Positions 41,660-50,848 of a stretch of DNA of 64,000 bases are shown here, one piece after another. The notes under the pieces were generated by a model. The model was given only the letters and a program-made list of their open reading frames with translations. It had not been told where the DNA came from and did not search any database. The first letter of the stretch is position 1, and every line of letters begins with the position of its first letter. The DNA is from Fuscibacter oryzae (GTDB taxonomy: Bacteria; Pseudomonadota; Alphaproteobacteria; Rhodobacterales; Rhodobacteraceae): NCBI RefSeq assembly GCF_016765795.1, contig NZ_JAESVP010000011.1, positions 58,969 through 122,968 of the forward strand, given 5' to 3'. The translations under genes and the position numbers were made by a program.

Positions 41660-43168
41660 ATGCTTCGCCCCCTTTGCCTTCTGGCACTTCTCGCCACCCC
41701 CGCCTTTTCCCAGACGCTGGACGACCGCCACCTGACGGTCATTCCCCGCACCGCCAAAGAGCAGGCGCGGATTGACGGCGTGGTCCGGCCAACCACCGAT
41801 TTCACCGCCCCCGAAAAGTTCGAAGACAACCCCGCCGGGGCGGCCACGATACGGGCCAGCAGCACGGCGGATGCGTTTTCGCAATCTTCGGGCAATATGG
41901 CGTTTGAGCGGGAACTGGATTTCAAGCTGGGCAACGGCCTGTTCACCAAGACCTGGGTTGCAGCGCCGTCATCAACGCGGGCTTCGGACGGCTTGGGGCC
42001 GCTTTATAACGCGCGGGCCTGTCAGGACTGTCACCTGAAGGATGGGCGCGGCCACCCGCCAGAGCAGCCGGGCGGGGCAAGCGTGTCGATGTTCCTGCGC
42101 GTCTCGGTGCCGGGCGGGCCTTCGCCCGAAGGCATCAAAGAGTGGCTGGCCACGCAGGACGACCCGCATTACGGCGGCCAGATTCAAAACCTCGCTTCGG
42201 CCGGCATGGCCAGCGAAGGCAAGATGGACATCCGTTATACCGAGGTGCCGGTGACGCTGGCGGATGGTACGGTGGTCAACTTGCGGGCGCCGGAATATGC
42301 CTTGGTGGATGGCGGCTATGGCGATCTGGGGGCGGGGGCAATGCTGTCGCCACGCGTGGCCCCGCAGATGATCGGGCTGGGGCTGCTGGAGGCCGTTCCG
42401 GCGGCGGATATTCTGGCCCATGAAGACCCCGATGATGCCAATGGCGACGGCATTTCCGGGCGTGCTGCCATCGTGCCATCGGGCGAATTCGGCGCGCCGA
42501 TGCTGGGGCGGTTTGGCTTCAAGGGCGGCAAGCCGACGATCAAAGAGCAGTCGGCCGGTGCGTTTCAGGGCGATATGGGCCTTTCGACCGTGCTGCATCC
42601 CGATGGCTGGGGCGATTGCACCCCGGCGCAGGCCGATTGCCGCGCGGCCCCTGTCGGCCAGGAAGACGGCATCCGAGACGGGCTGGAGGTGGACCGCGAA
42701 AGCCTTGATCTGGTGACCTTTTATTCGCGCAACCTTGCCGTTCCCGCCCGCCGCAACCCCGGCGATCCGGTGGTGCTGAAGGGTAAGCAGGTATTCTATG
42801 ACGCAGGCTGCATTGGCTGCCATGTGCCGAAATACGTCACCAACCGCCTGAAAGACCAGCCAGAGCAAAGCTTTCAACTGATCTGGCCCTATACCGACCT
42901 GCTGCTGCACGATATGGGGCCGGGGCTGGCCGACAACCGCCCCGAAGGCCGCGCTTCGGGCAGCGAATGGAAAACCGCGCCCCTGTGGGGTATCGGTCTG
43001 ACCCAGCAGGTTTCCGGCCACAGCTATTTCCTGCATGATGGCCGGGCGCGTAACCTGCTTGAAGCAATCCTGTGGCATGGCGGCGAGGCAGAGGCTGCCC
43101 GTGACCGCGTAGTTGGCCTGCCGAAACCTGACCGCGACGCCTTGATCACCTTTCTGGAGAGCCTGTGA
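41660..43168 (+). CDS. Di-heme oxidoreductase (DHOR/DUF1111, c-type cytochrome)
   Basis: A 502-residue periplasmic protein with a signal peptide (cleavage near PAFS) and two CxxCH heme-attachment sites: ACQDCH (C121, C124, H125) and GCIGCH near residue 380. The arrangement is that of the putative thiol oxidoreductase/DHOR family distantly related to MauG and di-heme peroxidases. In several alphaproteobacteria this family sits between two imelysins, as here; an electron-transfer role such as changing the redox state of iron is inferred, not shown. GGAGG precedes the ATG. The stop overlaps the next ATG (TGATG). Confidence 0.9.
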   Translation: MLRPLCLLALLATPAFSQTLDDRHLTVIPRTAKEQARIDGVVRPTTDFTAPEKFEDNPAGAATIRASSTADAFSQSSGNMAFERELDFKLGNGLFTKTWVAAPSSTRASDGLGPLYNARACQDCHLKDGRGHPPEQPGGASVSMFLRVSVPGGPSPEGIKEWLATQDDPHYGGQIQNLASAGMASEGKMDIRYTEVPVTLADGTVVNLRAPEYALVDGGYGDLGAGAMLSPRVAPQMIGLGLLEAVPAADILAHEDPDDANGDGISGRAAIVPSGEFGAPMLGRFGFKGGKPTIKEQSAGAFQGDMGLSTVLHPDGWGDCTPAQADCRAAPVGQEDGIRDGLEVDRESLDLVTFYSRNLAVPARRNPGDPVVLKGKQVFYDAGCIGCHVPKYVTNRLKDQPEQSFQLIWPYTDLLLHDMGPGLADNRPEGRASGSEWKTAPLWGIGLTQQVSGHSYFLHDGRARNLLEAILWHGGEAEAARDRVVGLPKPDRDALITFLESL

Positions 43169-44142
43169 TGGTCCGCATTACCGCCCTTGTGCTTGGCTTT
43201 GGCCTGATGGCCGCCCCCGCGCTGGCCGATCTGAAACAGGCGGTCGAGGGGCAGTTGACCCCCGGCTATGCCGCCTTTGCCAAGGCCAGCGCCGATCTGG
43301 CCGCCGCGGCGGACAAGGATTGTTCGCCCGAGGCCGTCAAGCCCGCCTGGAATGCCGCCTATGATGCCTGGCTGGCTGTGTCCTTTTTTCACCTTGGTCC
43401 GGTCGAAGACGATGGTCGTGCGCTGGCCATTCATTTCTGGCCAGACCCCAAGGGTTTGGGCGCCAAGGCACAGCGTGCGCTGCTTTCGGGCGATGCGGCG
43501 GCGCTGGAACCTGCGGCCTTTGCCGATCAGTCGGTGGCGGCCCGCGGTTTGATGGGCCTGGAGCGGCTGCTTTACCCCGATACGCCGTTCGAGGGCGATG
43601 CTTGCCCCCTGATCCGCGCCACCGCGAGTGATCTGGCACGCATGGCATCCGGGGTGAATGCGGACTGGCCCGCCTATGCCGCAACGCTGCTGACCGCCGG
43701 AGAGCCGGGCAACACTGCCTTCCTTTCGCCGCAAGAGGCGTTGCAGGCATTGTTTACTCAGGGCGCCACCGGGCTGGAGGCGATTGTTGATCAGCAGCTT
43801 GGCCGCCCGCTGGGCTCGTTCGACAAGCCGCATCCCGAACGGGCGGAATCGGGCGCCGCTGGACGGTCGCAGCGCAATGTCGCGCTGATGTTGCAGGCGC
43901 TGCGCGGGTTCGCGGCAGCGCTGGATGACAAGTCGGTGCTGACGCTGGCGGGGCTAGATCGCGCGGTCGGGCTGGCGGAAAAGCTGGACGATCCGGCCTT
44001 TGCCGCAGTGGGTGATCCGCAGGGCCATCTGCGGGTGGAAATCGTGCAACAGGCGGTCAAGGCCGCGCGCGATACGATGATTGCCGAAATGGCCCCCGCG
44101 CTGGGCGTGGATCTGGGCTTCAATTCGCAGGACGGAGACTGA
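43168..44142 (+). CDS. Second imelysin-family protein
   Basis: A 324-residue secreted protein with signal peptide MVRITALVLGFGLMAAPALA and the imelysin fold (TPGYAAFAKASADLAAAADKDC and AWNAAYDAWLAVSFFHLGPVEDDGRALAI). Where the first imelysin has G-x-H-x-x-E, this one reads G-L-M-G-L-E (RGLMGLERLLYPD), so the conserved histidine is absent and metal binding may differ. This pairing of a HxxE imelysin with a second type in one cluster is typical for the locus. The ATG at 43168 overlaps the upstream stop by one base. Confidence 0.87.
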   Translation: MVRITALVLGFGLMAAPALADLKQAVEGQLTPGYAAFAKASADLAAAADKDCSPEAVKPAWNAAYDAWLAVSFFHLGPVEDDGRALAIHFWPDPKGLGAKAQRALLSGDAAALEPAAFADQSVAARGLMGLERLLYPDTPFEGDACPLIRATASDLARMASGVNADWPAYAATLLTAGEPGNTAFLSPQEALQALFTQGATGLEAIVDQQLGRPLGSFDKPHPERAESGAAGRSQRNVALMLQALRGFAAALDDKSVLTLAGLDRAVGLAEKLDDPAFAAVGDPQGHLRVEIVQQAVKAARDTMIAEMAPALGVDLGFNSQDGD

Positions 44143-44143
44143 T

Positions 44144-45199
44144 ATGGCGACGCGCCGCGCCTTTCTGGCCGGGCTGGCCTGCGCCAGCCTGCCGCGCCTT
44201 TCGTGGGCCGATGCGGGCAGCCCGGCCTATCTGGCGGCGGGTAAGCTGGGGCAGGACAGATTTGTTCTGCACGGTATTTCTGCCGCGGGGCAAAGCCTGT
44301 TCCAGATTGATCTTCCCGCGCGCGGCCATGCCGCCGCCGCCCATCCAGACCGCCCCGAAGCAGTGGCCTTTGCCCGCCGTCCCGGAACCTTTGCGCTGGT
44401 GGTAAATTGCGTGACCGGCCTTGTCAGCCACCGCCTGACCCCGCCCGAAGGCCGCCAGTTCAATGGCCACGGCGCGTTTTCGGCCGATGGCAGCGTGCTG
44501 ATGACCTCGGAAGTGATTGCCGAAGGGTCAGAGGGCCGGGTGGGTCTGTGGGACGCCGCAACCTATACCCGCATCGGCGAATGGGCCTCTGGCGGGATCG
44601 GGCCGCATGACATCAAGCGGCTGACCGACGGGCGGCTGGTGATCGCGAATGGCGGCATCCAGACCGATCCGGGCGACCGGACCAAGCTGAACATCGACAC
44701 CATGCGCCCGAATCTGACCCTGCTTTCGCCCAAGGGTGAGATTTTGGAACAGGCAGAGCTGGAGGCCAATCTGCGCCAGAACTCGATCCGACATCTGGCG
44801 CTGTCGGGCGATGACATCGCCTTTGCCATGCAGTGGGAAGGCGACAAGGCAGAACCTGTGCCGCAACTGGGCCTGTGGCGGCCCGGTTCCGCACCGCGCC
44901 TGTGCCCGCCCGCCGATGCCGATGCTTTTGCCATGCAGGGCTATGCCGGGTCGATCGCGGCGGCGGCGGGGCAGATTGCCATCACCTCGCCCGTTGGGGG
45001 GGTGTTGATTGTGTTTTCCGATCAAGGTGTGCCCCTGGTCACCCTGCGCCGCGCCGATGTTTGCGGCGTTGCTCGCGCCGAGTCGGGATTTCTCGCCACC
45101 GATGGGCAGGGGGCGGTGTGGTCTTGCACCACGGCAGGGCTGTCACCCTTGTCGCAACAGGCAACGGCCTGGGACAACCACCTGATCGCGCTGGGCTAA
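44144..45199 (+). CDS. DUF1513 protein (predicted secreted beta-propeller)
   Basis: A 351-residue protein with an N-terminal twin-arginine-like signal (MATRRAFLAGLACASLPRLSWA) followed by repeated beta-strand segments such as NGHGAFSADGSVLMTSEV and EGRVGLWDAATYTRIGEW, consistent with a propeller of the DUF1513 family. Its function is unknown; the family is nearly always found next to imelysin and DHOR genes, supporting a part in iron handling. It begins one base after the second imelysin's stop. A small GGCGG/CCGCC hairpin at its stop may end the transcript. Confidence 0.83.
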   Translation: MATRRAFLAGLACASLPRLSWADAGSPAYLAAGKLGQDRFVLHGISAAGQSLFQIDLPARGHAAAAHPDRPEAVAFARRPGTFALVVNCVTGLVSHRLTPPEGRQFNGHGAFSADGSVLMTSEVIAEGSEGRVGLWDAATYTRIGEWASGGIGPHDIKRLTDGRLVIANGGIQTDPGDRTKLNIDTMRPNLTLLSPKGEILEQAELEANLRQNSIRHLALSGDDIAFAMQWEGDKAEPVPQLGLWRPGSAPRLCPPADADAFAMQGYAGSIAAAAGQIAITSPVGGVLIVFSDQGVPLVTLRRADVCGVARAESGFLATDGQGAVWSCTTAGLSPLSQQATAWDNHLIALG

Positions 45200-45434
45200 G
45201 GCGGGCACTGGCCGCCCGGAAAACTCGGCGTCTTCCTAGGGTTGAGTGCGAAGGGTTGCTGTGGCGCCTTTTGATTCAATCATGGATTGTTCTCAGCGTG
45301 TGAACAGTGGCGTTTGATTGTTCTAAATTACTGAATTTTATGAAAATTTATACTAGTGCATAGTCATTCTACCCGGAGTTGTCACCGGCTCGAACCAGTT
45401 CTGACACATTCTTGAAAACGACGAGGGTTATCCG

Positions 45435-45962
45435 ATGAAAAAAACTTTGATTGCTACGGTTGTGGCCGCCGCCACTGTCGCGGGTGCCGCCGCCCCTGTG
45501 ACTGCCGCCACCACGCTGTCCTTTTCCGATCTGACGGGCGCTGAATACGATACGGCAGGCGTTTTCGTGACCGGCAAGCTGACCTTTACCGGCGACAATG
45601 ATGACGGACTTGGCCTTGATGATGTGCTGTTCCAACTGTGGGACGATGGCGCTGTCAAGTTCCAGCAGATATATTCGCTGGCGGTTGGAAGCACTGGCAC
45701 GTTCAGCTTCTCGGTCTTTTACGCCGGGCTGGTCGGAACCAGCGCGCCTGGCGTTGGGTTGGTGGTCAGCGATGCCACCTCGAGCGGGATCTTCATCGAC
45801 CCGTTCTATGTGCCGCACTACAAAGACCCCAGCGAATGCCGGGTGAATTGCGGTCCGGTCGATCCGGGTGCCGTGCCGCTGCCGGCAGCTTTGCCGCTGT
45901 TGATGGCGGGCCTTGGCGGGCTGGGCGGTCTTGCTGCGAAGCGCCGCCGCAAATCTGCCTGA
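45435..45962 (+). CDS. VPLPA-CTERM sorting-domain secreted protein
   Basis: A 175-residue protein with a signal peptide (MKKTLIATVVAAATVAGAAA, cleavage near VTA-A), a middle part of alternating beta-strand and acidic loops with one cysteine pair (SECRVNCGP), and a C-terminal VPLPAALPLLMAGLGGLGG followed by AAKRRRK. That tripartite tail is the VPLPA-CTERM variant of PEP-CTERM sorting signals, which are cut by an exosortase and lead to surface or exopolysaccharide-linked proteins. No exosortase is in the window. It is a monocistronic gene in an AT-richer pocket, with a 235-base leader region and a strong terminator. Confidence 0.88.
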   Translation: MKKTLIATVVAAATVAGAAAPVTAATTLSFSDLTGAEYDTAGVFVTGKLTFTGDNDDGLGLDDVLFQLWDDGAVKFQQIYSLAVGSTGTFSFSVFYAGLVGTSAPGVGLVVSDATSSGIFIDPFYVPHYKDPSECRVNCGPVDPGAVPLPAALPLLMAGLGGLGGLAAKRRRKSA

Positions 45963-45984
45963 GCCTGTTTGGATGTGTGATTGG

Positions 45985-46012
45985 AAAGCGGCCCTGCAAG
46001 GGGCCGCTTTTC
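45985..46012 (+). terminator. Rho-independent terminator after the VPLPA-CTERM gene
   Basis: AAAGCGGCCC (45985-45994) and GGGCCGCTTT (46001-46010), a perfect 10-bp stem with a 6-nt loop, running into TTTC. Confidence 0.88.
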
Positions 46013-46317
46013 GCATTCTTGCTCCCCACATGGTTCAGGGGCCCGGTCGAGTCGCCCAGATTTTCACGCCCGGCACACATGAGTCGCCTAATTTCTGCAC
46101 CGCAGCATGAATATATGGGTGAAAGATTCATCATTTGCATGGTTTGAGGGCGACGCATCCCATCGCATTTCCGACATTTCTTGCTGGCTTGCCCGCCTGC
46201 CTGTCTGCTGTCTGTGCTGGGGAACAGTCCAGCCCAAACAACGATCAAACCAGTGCCGCCCGCCACCGTTGTCCGTATCGGCATGGTGCAGACGGGTGAC
46301 CGGACAGGGGGAAGACC
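46013..46317 (+). other. Intergenic region upstream of urtA
   Basis: About 300 bases without a gene, AT-richer between 46085 and 46145. It should hold the urtA promoter. Visible elements are a CTGC-ACC-GCAG palindrome at 46095-46105 (same form as the pha sites) and ATGAAT/ATTCAT half-sites at 46107-46131. I looked for a sigma-54 -24/-12 pair, expected for nitrogen control, and found none with correct spacing. A GGGGG-A-AGA ribosome site precedes the ATG. Confidence 0.5.
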
Positions 46318-47613
46318 ATGAAACTGACCAGACGTTCGCTGCTTGCCAGCGTCGCGGCAACCACGGCCACGTTCAGCCTGCCGCGCCTTGCCTTTGGGGC
46401 CGAAGACACCATCAAGATCGGTATCCTGCATTCGCTGTCGGGCACGATGGCGATTTCGGAAACCACGCTGAAAGACACCATGCTGATGCTGATCGACGCG
46501 CAGAATGCCAAGGGTGGCGTGCTGGGCAAGAAGCTGGAGGCGGTGGTAGTTGACCCGGCCTCTGACTGGCCGCTGTTCGCTGAAAAGGCGCGCGAGCTGC
46601 TTACGGTGGAAAAGGTGGCCGTAATGTTCGGCTGCTGGACATCCGTTTCCCGCAAATCGGTGCTTCCGGTGATCGAGGAACTGAACGGCCTGCTGTTCTA
46701 TCCGGTGCAGTACGAAGGTGAGGAATCGTCGAAGAACGTGATCTACACCGGCGCCGCCCCGAACCAGCAGGCGATTCCGGCCACCGATTACTTCCTGAAC
46801 GAGCTGGGCATCCAGAAATTCGCGTTGCTGGGCACCGACTATGTGTACCCGCGCACCACGAACAACATTCTGGAAGCGTATCTGAAATCCAAGGGCATCC
46901 CGGCCGAGGATATTTTCGTCAACTACACCCCCTTCGGCCATTCCGACTGGTCCAAGATCGTGGCTGACGTGGTGGCGCTGGGCGCTGACGGCAAGAAGGT
47001 GGGCGTGATTTCCACCATCAACGGCGATGCCAACATCGGGTTCTACAAGGAACTGGCGGCGGCGGGTGTGACGGCAGACAAGCTGCCGGTGGTGGCCTTC
47101 TCGGTTGGCGAAGAAGAGCTTTCGGGTCTCGATACCTCGAACCTCGTCGGCCATCTGGCGGCCTGGAACTATTTCGAAAGCGCCGATACGCCTGCCAACA
47201 AGGACTTCATCGCCCAGTGGCACGCCTATACCAAGAACGACAAGCGCACCACCAATGACCCGATGGAGGCCCATTACATTGGCTTCAACATGTGGGTGAA
47301 TGCGGTGACGGCGGCGGGCACGGTGGATGTTGACCCGGTGCTGGATGCGCTGATCGGGCAGAAATTCCCGAACCTGACCGGCGGGACGGCGGAACTGTTG
47401 CCGAACCACCATCTGACCAAGCCCGTGCTGATCGGCGAAATTCGCGCCGATGGCCAGTTCGACATCATCAGCCAGACCGAGCCGGTTCCGGGCGACGCCT
47501 GGACCGATTTCCTGCCGGAATCCGCAGTGCTGGAATCCGATTGGAAAGACCTGAAATGCGGGATGTACAACAAGGACACCAAAACCTGCGTCCAGTTGAA
47601 GTCGAACTACTGA
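46318..47613 (+). CDS. urtA: Urea ABC transporter, substrate-binding protein
   Basis: A 431-residue periplasmic binding protein with a leader MKLTRRSLLASVAATTATFSL (twin-arginine-like) cleaved near FGA. The body is the UrtA-type branched-chain amino-acid-binding fold: TIKIGILHSLSGTMAISETTLKD at the N-terminal lobe, MFGCWTSVSRKSVLPVIEELNGLLFYPVQYEGEE in the middle, and DWTDFLPESAVLESDWKDLKCGMYN at the C terminus, close to urea-specific members. It delivers urea to UrtBC. A hairpin in the gap to urtB would allow more UrtA than permease to be made. Confidence 0.95.
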   Translation: MKLTRRSLLASVAATTATFSLPRLAFGAEDTIKIGILHSLSGTMAISETTLKDTMLMLIDAQNAKGGVLGKKLEAVVVDPASDWPLFAEKARELLTVEKVAVMFGCWTSVSRKSVLPVIEELNGLLFYPVQYEGEESSKNVIYTGAAPNQQAIPATDYFLNELGIQKFALLGTDYVYPRTTNNILEAYLKSKGIPAEDIFVNYTPFGHSDWSKIVADVVALGADGKKVGVISTINGDANIGFYKELAAAGVTADKLPVVAFSVGEEELSGLDTSNLVGHLAAWNYFESADTPANKDFIAQWHAYTKNDKRTTNDPMEAHYIGFNMWVNAVTAAGTVDVDPVLDALIGQKFPNLTGGTAELLPNHHLTKPVLIGEIRADGQFDIISQTEPVPGDAWTDFLPESAVLESDWKDLKCGMYNKDTKTCVQLKSNY

Positions 47614-47620
47614 CTTGACC

Positions 47621-47641
47621 GGGGCCGGATTTTCCGGCCCC
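47621..47641 (+). terminator. Hairpin between urtA and urtB
   Basis: GGGGCCGG (47621-47628) and CCGGCCCC (47634-47641), 8-bp stem with a 5-nt loop. Without a T run it is probably a stabiliser or partial terminator that raises the level of the binding-protein message over the permease genes. Confidence 0.7.
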
Positions 47642-47667
47642 GCTTCAGCCTTTCGGGCGGGAACAGC

Positions 47668-49611
47668 ATGCGCTTGATCTTGATGGCCGTGGCGCTGTGC
47701 GCCGCGCTTATGCCTTTGTCATTGCGGGCCGAAACGGCAGCCGCGATTGCCGCGGCCAATGCGGCCAAGATCGAAAAACCGTCGCGCCAGACCATCGGCC
47801 CGGTGATCGAGGCGCTGGTCGCCTCGGGCGATCCGATGGCGGCGGCGGTGTTGCAGGCTTGGGCCAGCAAGGGGCTGGGCCTGCGCAAATCCGACAAGGC
47901 TTTCTTTCTGATCATGCCTGAGGGCGACGGCTACAAGCTGACCGACCTGACCGGCGCCGATGCCGGAACCGCCCCGAAATCAGAGATTTCCGAACTGAAA
48001 CCCAATGCCGGTGTGCGCGGCCTGATCGCCACCGCCCTTGTGCAGTTTACCCTGTCAGACCCAAACCCGGCAAAACGGGCCGAGGCGCTGACCTCGATCG
48101 CGCGCGACCCCAAGACCGAACATCTTGCCCCGCTGCGGGCGGCGCTGGCGGGCGAAACCGACCCGGCGTTAAATGCGCAAAAAGCGCGGTTGGAGCGGCT
48201 GCTGACGCTGCGGTTCGACCCGGACAGCGCCCAACGCGTGACCGCAATTGACGGCTTTGGCGCCGATCTTGGGATTGACCTGCGCGGCGCGCTGAACCCC
48301 TTGCTGGCCACCACGCGCCTTGTGGCCACGGGCGACGCCCCGCCCGCCGCCAACATCGCGAATGAGCTGTCGCCGGGGCGTGACCTGACCGAAGCCGATG
48401 CCTATGACCTGCTGGTGGCGGCCAATCTGGCCCCGGCGCGCCTGACCGCAGCGGAGCAAAAGGCGGCGCTGGCGGCCAATATCGCAGGGGGCATGGTGGG
48501 CGGCATTCCCTTGGCCGATCTGTCAGATCAGACTGCCCGCGACCGGGCCTATACCGCGCTGGAACAGGCGGGCACCGTGCCCACCGCCGCCACTTCGGAT
48601 GAGGTGACCGCCGCCGTCGCCGCCCACCGCTATTACGATGTCTATGCCGAGCCTGACCCTGCGGTAACCGGGGCAGCCAAGGCCGCGCTGGACCGCATCA
48701 CCCTGAAACAGGGCGCGATGGAGGTGGTGGATCTGGGCCTTGATGCGCTGTCGCTGTCGGCGATTTACTTCCTTGCCGCCATCGGCCTTGCCATTACCTT
48801 TGGCGTCATGCGGGTGATCAACATGGCCCATGGCGAGTTTCTGACGCTGGGCGCCTATACCGGCTATGTCGTGCAGCAATGGGTGCCGAATTACACCGCC
48901 AGCATCCTGATCGCCCTGCCGCTGGCCTTTGCCGTGACCTTTGCGGCAGGGGTGGGGATCGAACGACTGGTGATAAGACATCTGTACAAACGCCCGCTGG
49001 AATCCCTGCTGGCAACCTTCGGAATTTCCATTGCACTGCAACAACTTCTGAAGAACATCTTCGGCACTCAGGCCCGCCCGCTCACCGCGCCCGCCTGGCT
49101 TGACGGGGCGCTGACTTTTAACGATGTGGTGTCGATCAGCTATATCCGCATCGCGATTTTCGTGCTGGCGCTGATATTCCTGTGCTTTTTCCTGTGGCTG
49201 ATGAAGCGCACGAGGCTGGGGCTGGAGGTGCGGGCCGTCACGCAGAACCCGACCATGGCCGCCAGCATGGGAATCAATCCTGACCGGATCAATATGCTGA
49301 CCTTTGGCCTTGGATCGGGCATCGCGGGCATCGCGGGGGTGGCCATCGGGCTTTACGCCAAGGTCACCTCGGAACTGGGGTCCGATTACATCGTGCAATC
49401 GTTCATGACGGTTGTTGTGGGCGGCGTTGGCAACATCTGGGGCACGCTGGCCGGGGCAAGCATGATTGGCGGACTGCAAAAGGTGATCGAATGGATGAAC
49501 CCGTCAAACACCCTTGCCGCGCAGACCTATATGATCCTGTTCATCATCCTGTTCATTCAATTCCGGCCGCGCGGGATCATTCCCATCAAGGGCCGGGCGG
49601 CGGGGGATTAA
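47668..49611 (+). CDS. urtB: Urea ABC transporter, permease UrtB
   Basis: A 647-residue permease. It has a signal peptide and a long N-terminal periplasmic domain (about residues 20-350, specific for UrtB), then the LivH-type membrane domain beginning LSLSAIYFLAAIGLAITFGVMRVINMAHGEF, with the conserved cytoplasmic loop TRLGLEVRAVTQNPTMAASMGI that contacts the ATPase, and VVGGVGNIWGTLAGA near the end. It pairs with UrtC. The ATG at 47668 follows GGCGGGAA. The stop is four bases before urtC. Confidence 0.95.
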   Translation: MRLILMAVALCAALMPLSLRAETAAAIAAANAAKIEKPSRQTIGPVIEALVASGDPMAAAVLQAWASKGLGLRKSDKAFFLIMPEGDGYKLTDLTGADAGTAPKSEISELKPNAGVRGLIATALVQFTLSDPNPAKRAEALTSIARDPKTEHLAPLRAALAGETDPALNAQKARLERLLTLRFDPDSAQRVTAIDGFGADLGIDLRGALNPLLATTRLVATGDAPPAANIANELSPGRDLTEADAYDLLVAANLAPARLTAAEQKAALAANIAGGMVGGIPLADLSDQTARDRAYTALEQAGTVPTAATSDEVTAAVAAHRYYDVYAEPDPAVTGAAKAALDRITLKQGAMEVVDLGLDALSLSAIYFLAAIGLAITFGVMRVINMAHGEFLTLGAYTGYVVQQWVPNYTASILIALPLAFAVTFAAGVGIERLVIRHLYKRPLESLLATFGISIALQQLLKNIFGTQARPLTAPAWLDGALTFNDVVSISYIRIAIFVLALIFLCFFLWLMKRTRLGLEVRAVTQNPTMAASMGINPDRINMLTFGLGSGIAGIAGVAIGLYAKVTSELGSDYIVQSFMTVVVGGVGNIWGTLAGASMIGGLQKVIEWMNPSNTLAAQTYMILFIILFIQFRPRGIIPIKGRAAGD

Positions 49612-49615
49612 GGCC

Positions 49616-50848
49616 ATGAAACAAGGCATTCTGGCCCGCAACCCCTCGGTTCTGATCTTTCTGGCCCTTCTGGCGCTGTTCACCCTTATCGTGACCTTCG
49701 GGTCAGAGGCTTACGGCGCGGGCTTCGTCTCCACCTCTTTCGTCAAGACGCTGGGCAAGACTCTGTGCCTGTGTCTGGCCGCTTTGGCGATGGACCTGAT
49801 CTGGGGTTATGCTGGCATCCTTTCCCTTGGCCACATGGCTTTCTTTGCCTTGGGCGGCTATCTGATCGGCATGTGGCTGATGTACGCCCGTACAGAAGAG
49901 ATCGTGGTGGCCGCCCTGGCGCAAGATGCGCTGCCCGCCACGGCGGAAGAAATCCGGCAAGGCATCGCCACGCAGATTTTCGGGGTGGTGGGGTCATCCG
50001 ATCTGCCCCTGGTCTGGAGCTTTGCATATTCGCTGCCGATCCAGCTTGCACTGGTGATACTGGTGCCGGGGCTCTTGGCTCTGATCTTTGGCTGGCTGGC
50101 GTTTCGGGCAAGAGTTACAGGGGTTTACCTGTCGATCTTGACACAGGCGATGACTTTGGCGCTGGCGCTGTATCTGTTCCAGAACGATTCAGGGCTGCGG
50201 GGCAACAACGGCCTGTCGGGGTTACAGAACCTGCCGGGACTGGGAGATGTAGGGCAGGACCAGCTGTCGGTCTGGTTCTTTTGGACTTCGGCGCTGGCGC
50301 TGGCGGGGGCCTATATCGTGCTGTCGGGTGTGGTTGGCGGCAAGTTCGGATCGGTGATCCGGGCGATCCGCGATGACGAGGCGCGGGTAAGGTTCCTTGG
50401 ATACAGCGTTGAAAGCTATAAACTTTTCATCTTCACGCTTACGGCGGTGATCTGTGCCATCGCCGGGGTACTGTATTATCCGCAGGCGGGCATAATCAAT
50501 CCGGCGGAACTGGCACCCATCGCCTCGATCTATCTGGCGGTCTGGGTGGCAATTGGAGGCCGCGGGCGGCTTTATGGCGCGGTAATCGGGGCGGCGTTCG
50601 TGTCGCTGATGTCGTCCTTGTTCACCGGCGGGCGGGTTCCTGCGATTGATCTGGGCATCCTTCGGATTGACTGGGTGGATTGGTGGCAGGTGCTGCTGGG
50701 CGTGGTGTTCGTGCTGGTCACGCTGTTCGCGCCCAAAGGTATCGGCGGGCTGTTCGACCTTGCGCTGCACCGCCGTAGCCCGGACCGCAAGGGCGCGCCG
50801 CTTGGCCCCGAGGATGGGTCATTGCAGGAAAAGGAGGCGCTGGAATGA
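49616..50848 (+). CDS. urtC: Urea ABC transporter, permease UrtC
   Basis: A 410-residue LivM-type permease with about ten hydrophobic helices: MDLIWGYAGILSLGHMAFFALGGY, the ATPase-contact segment GSVIRAIRDDEARVRFLGYSVESYKLFIF, and WVAIGGRGRLYGAVIGAAF. A cytoplasmic tail (RSPDRKGAPLGPEDG) ends the protein. The start follows urtB by four bases and the stop overlaps the urtD start by four bases (ATGA), so the subunits are translated in balance. Confidence 0.95.
   Translation: MKQGILARNPSVLIFLALLALFTLIVTFGSEAYGAGFVSTSFVKTLGKTLCLCLAALAMDLIWGYAGILSLGHMAFFALGGYLIGMWLMYARTEEIVVAALAQDALPATAEEIRQGIATQIFGVVGSSDLPLVWSFAYSLPIQLALVILVPGLLALIFGWLAFRARVTGVYLSILTQAMTLALALYLFQNDSGLRGNNGLSGLQNLPGLGDVGQDQLSVWFFWTSALALAGAYIVLSGVVGGKFGSVIRAIRDDEARVRFLGYSVESYKLFIFTLTAVICAIAGVLYYPQAGIINPAELAPIASIYLAVWVAIGGRGRLYGAVIGAAFVSLMSSLFTGGRVPAIDLGILRIDWVDWWQVLLGVVFVLVTLFAPKGIGGLFDLALHRRSPDRKGAPLGPEDGSLQEKEALE

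Noticed and set aside
46013..46317. Sigma-54 promoter upstream of urtA
   Set aside because: A GGCTTGCCCGCCTGC stretch was considered, but the GG and GC elements are 11 rather than 10 bases apart and flanking consensus bases are missing.
45793..47412. Open frame of about 540 codons on the minus strand opposite urtA
   Set aside because: Crosses a strong terminator and the urtA promoter region and has shadow-type composition; urtA on the other strand is complete.
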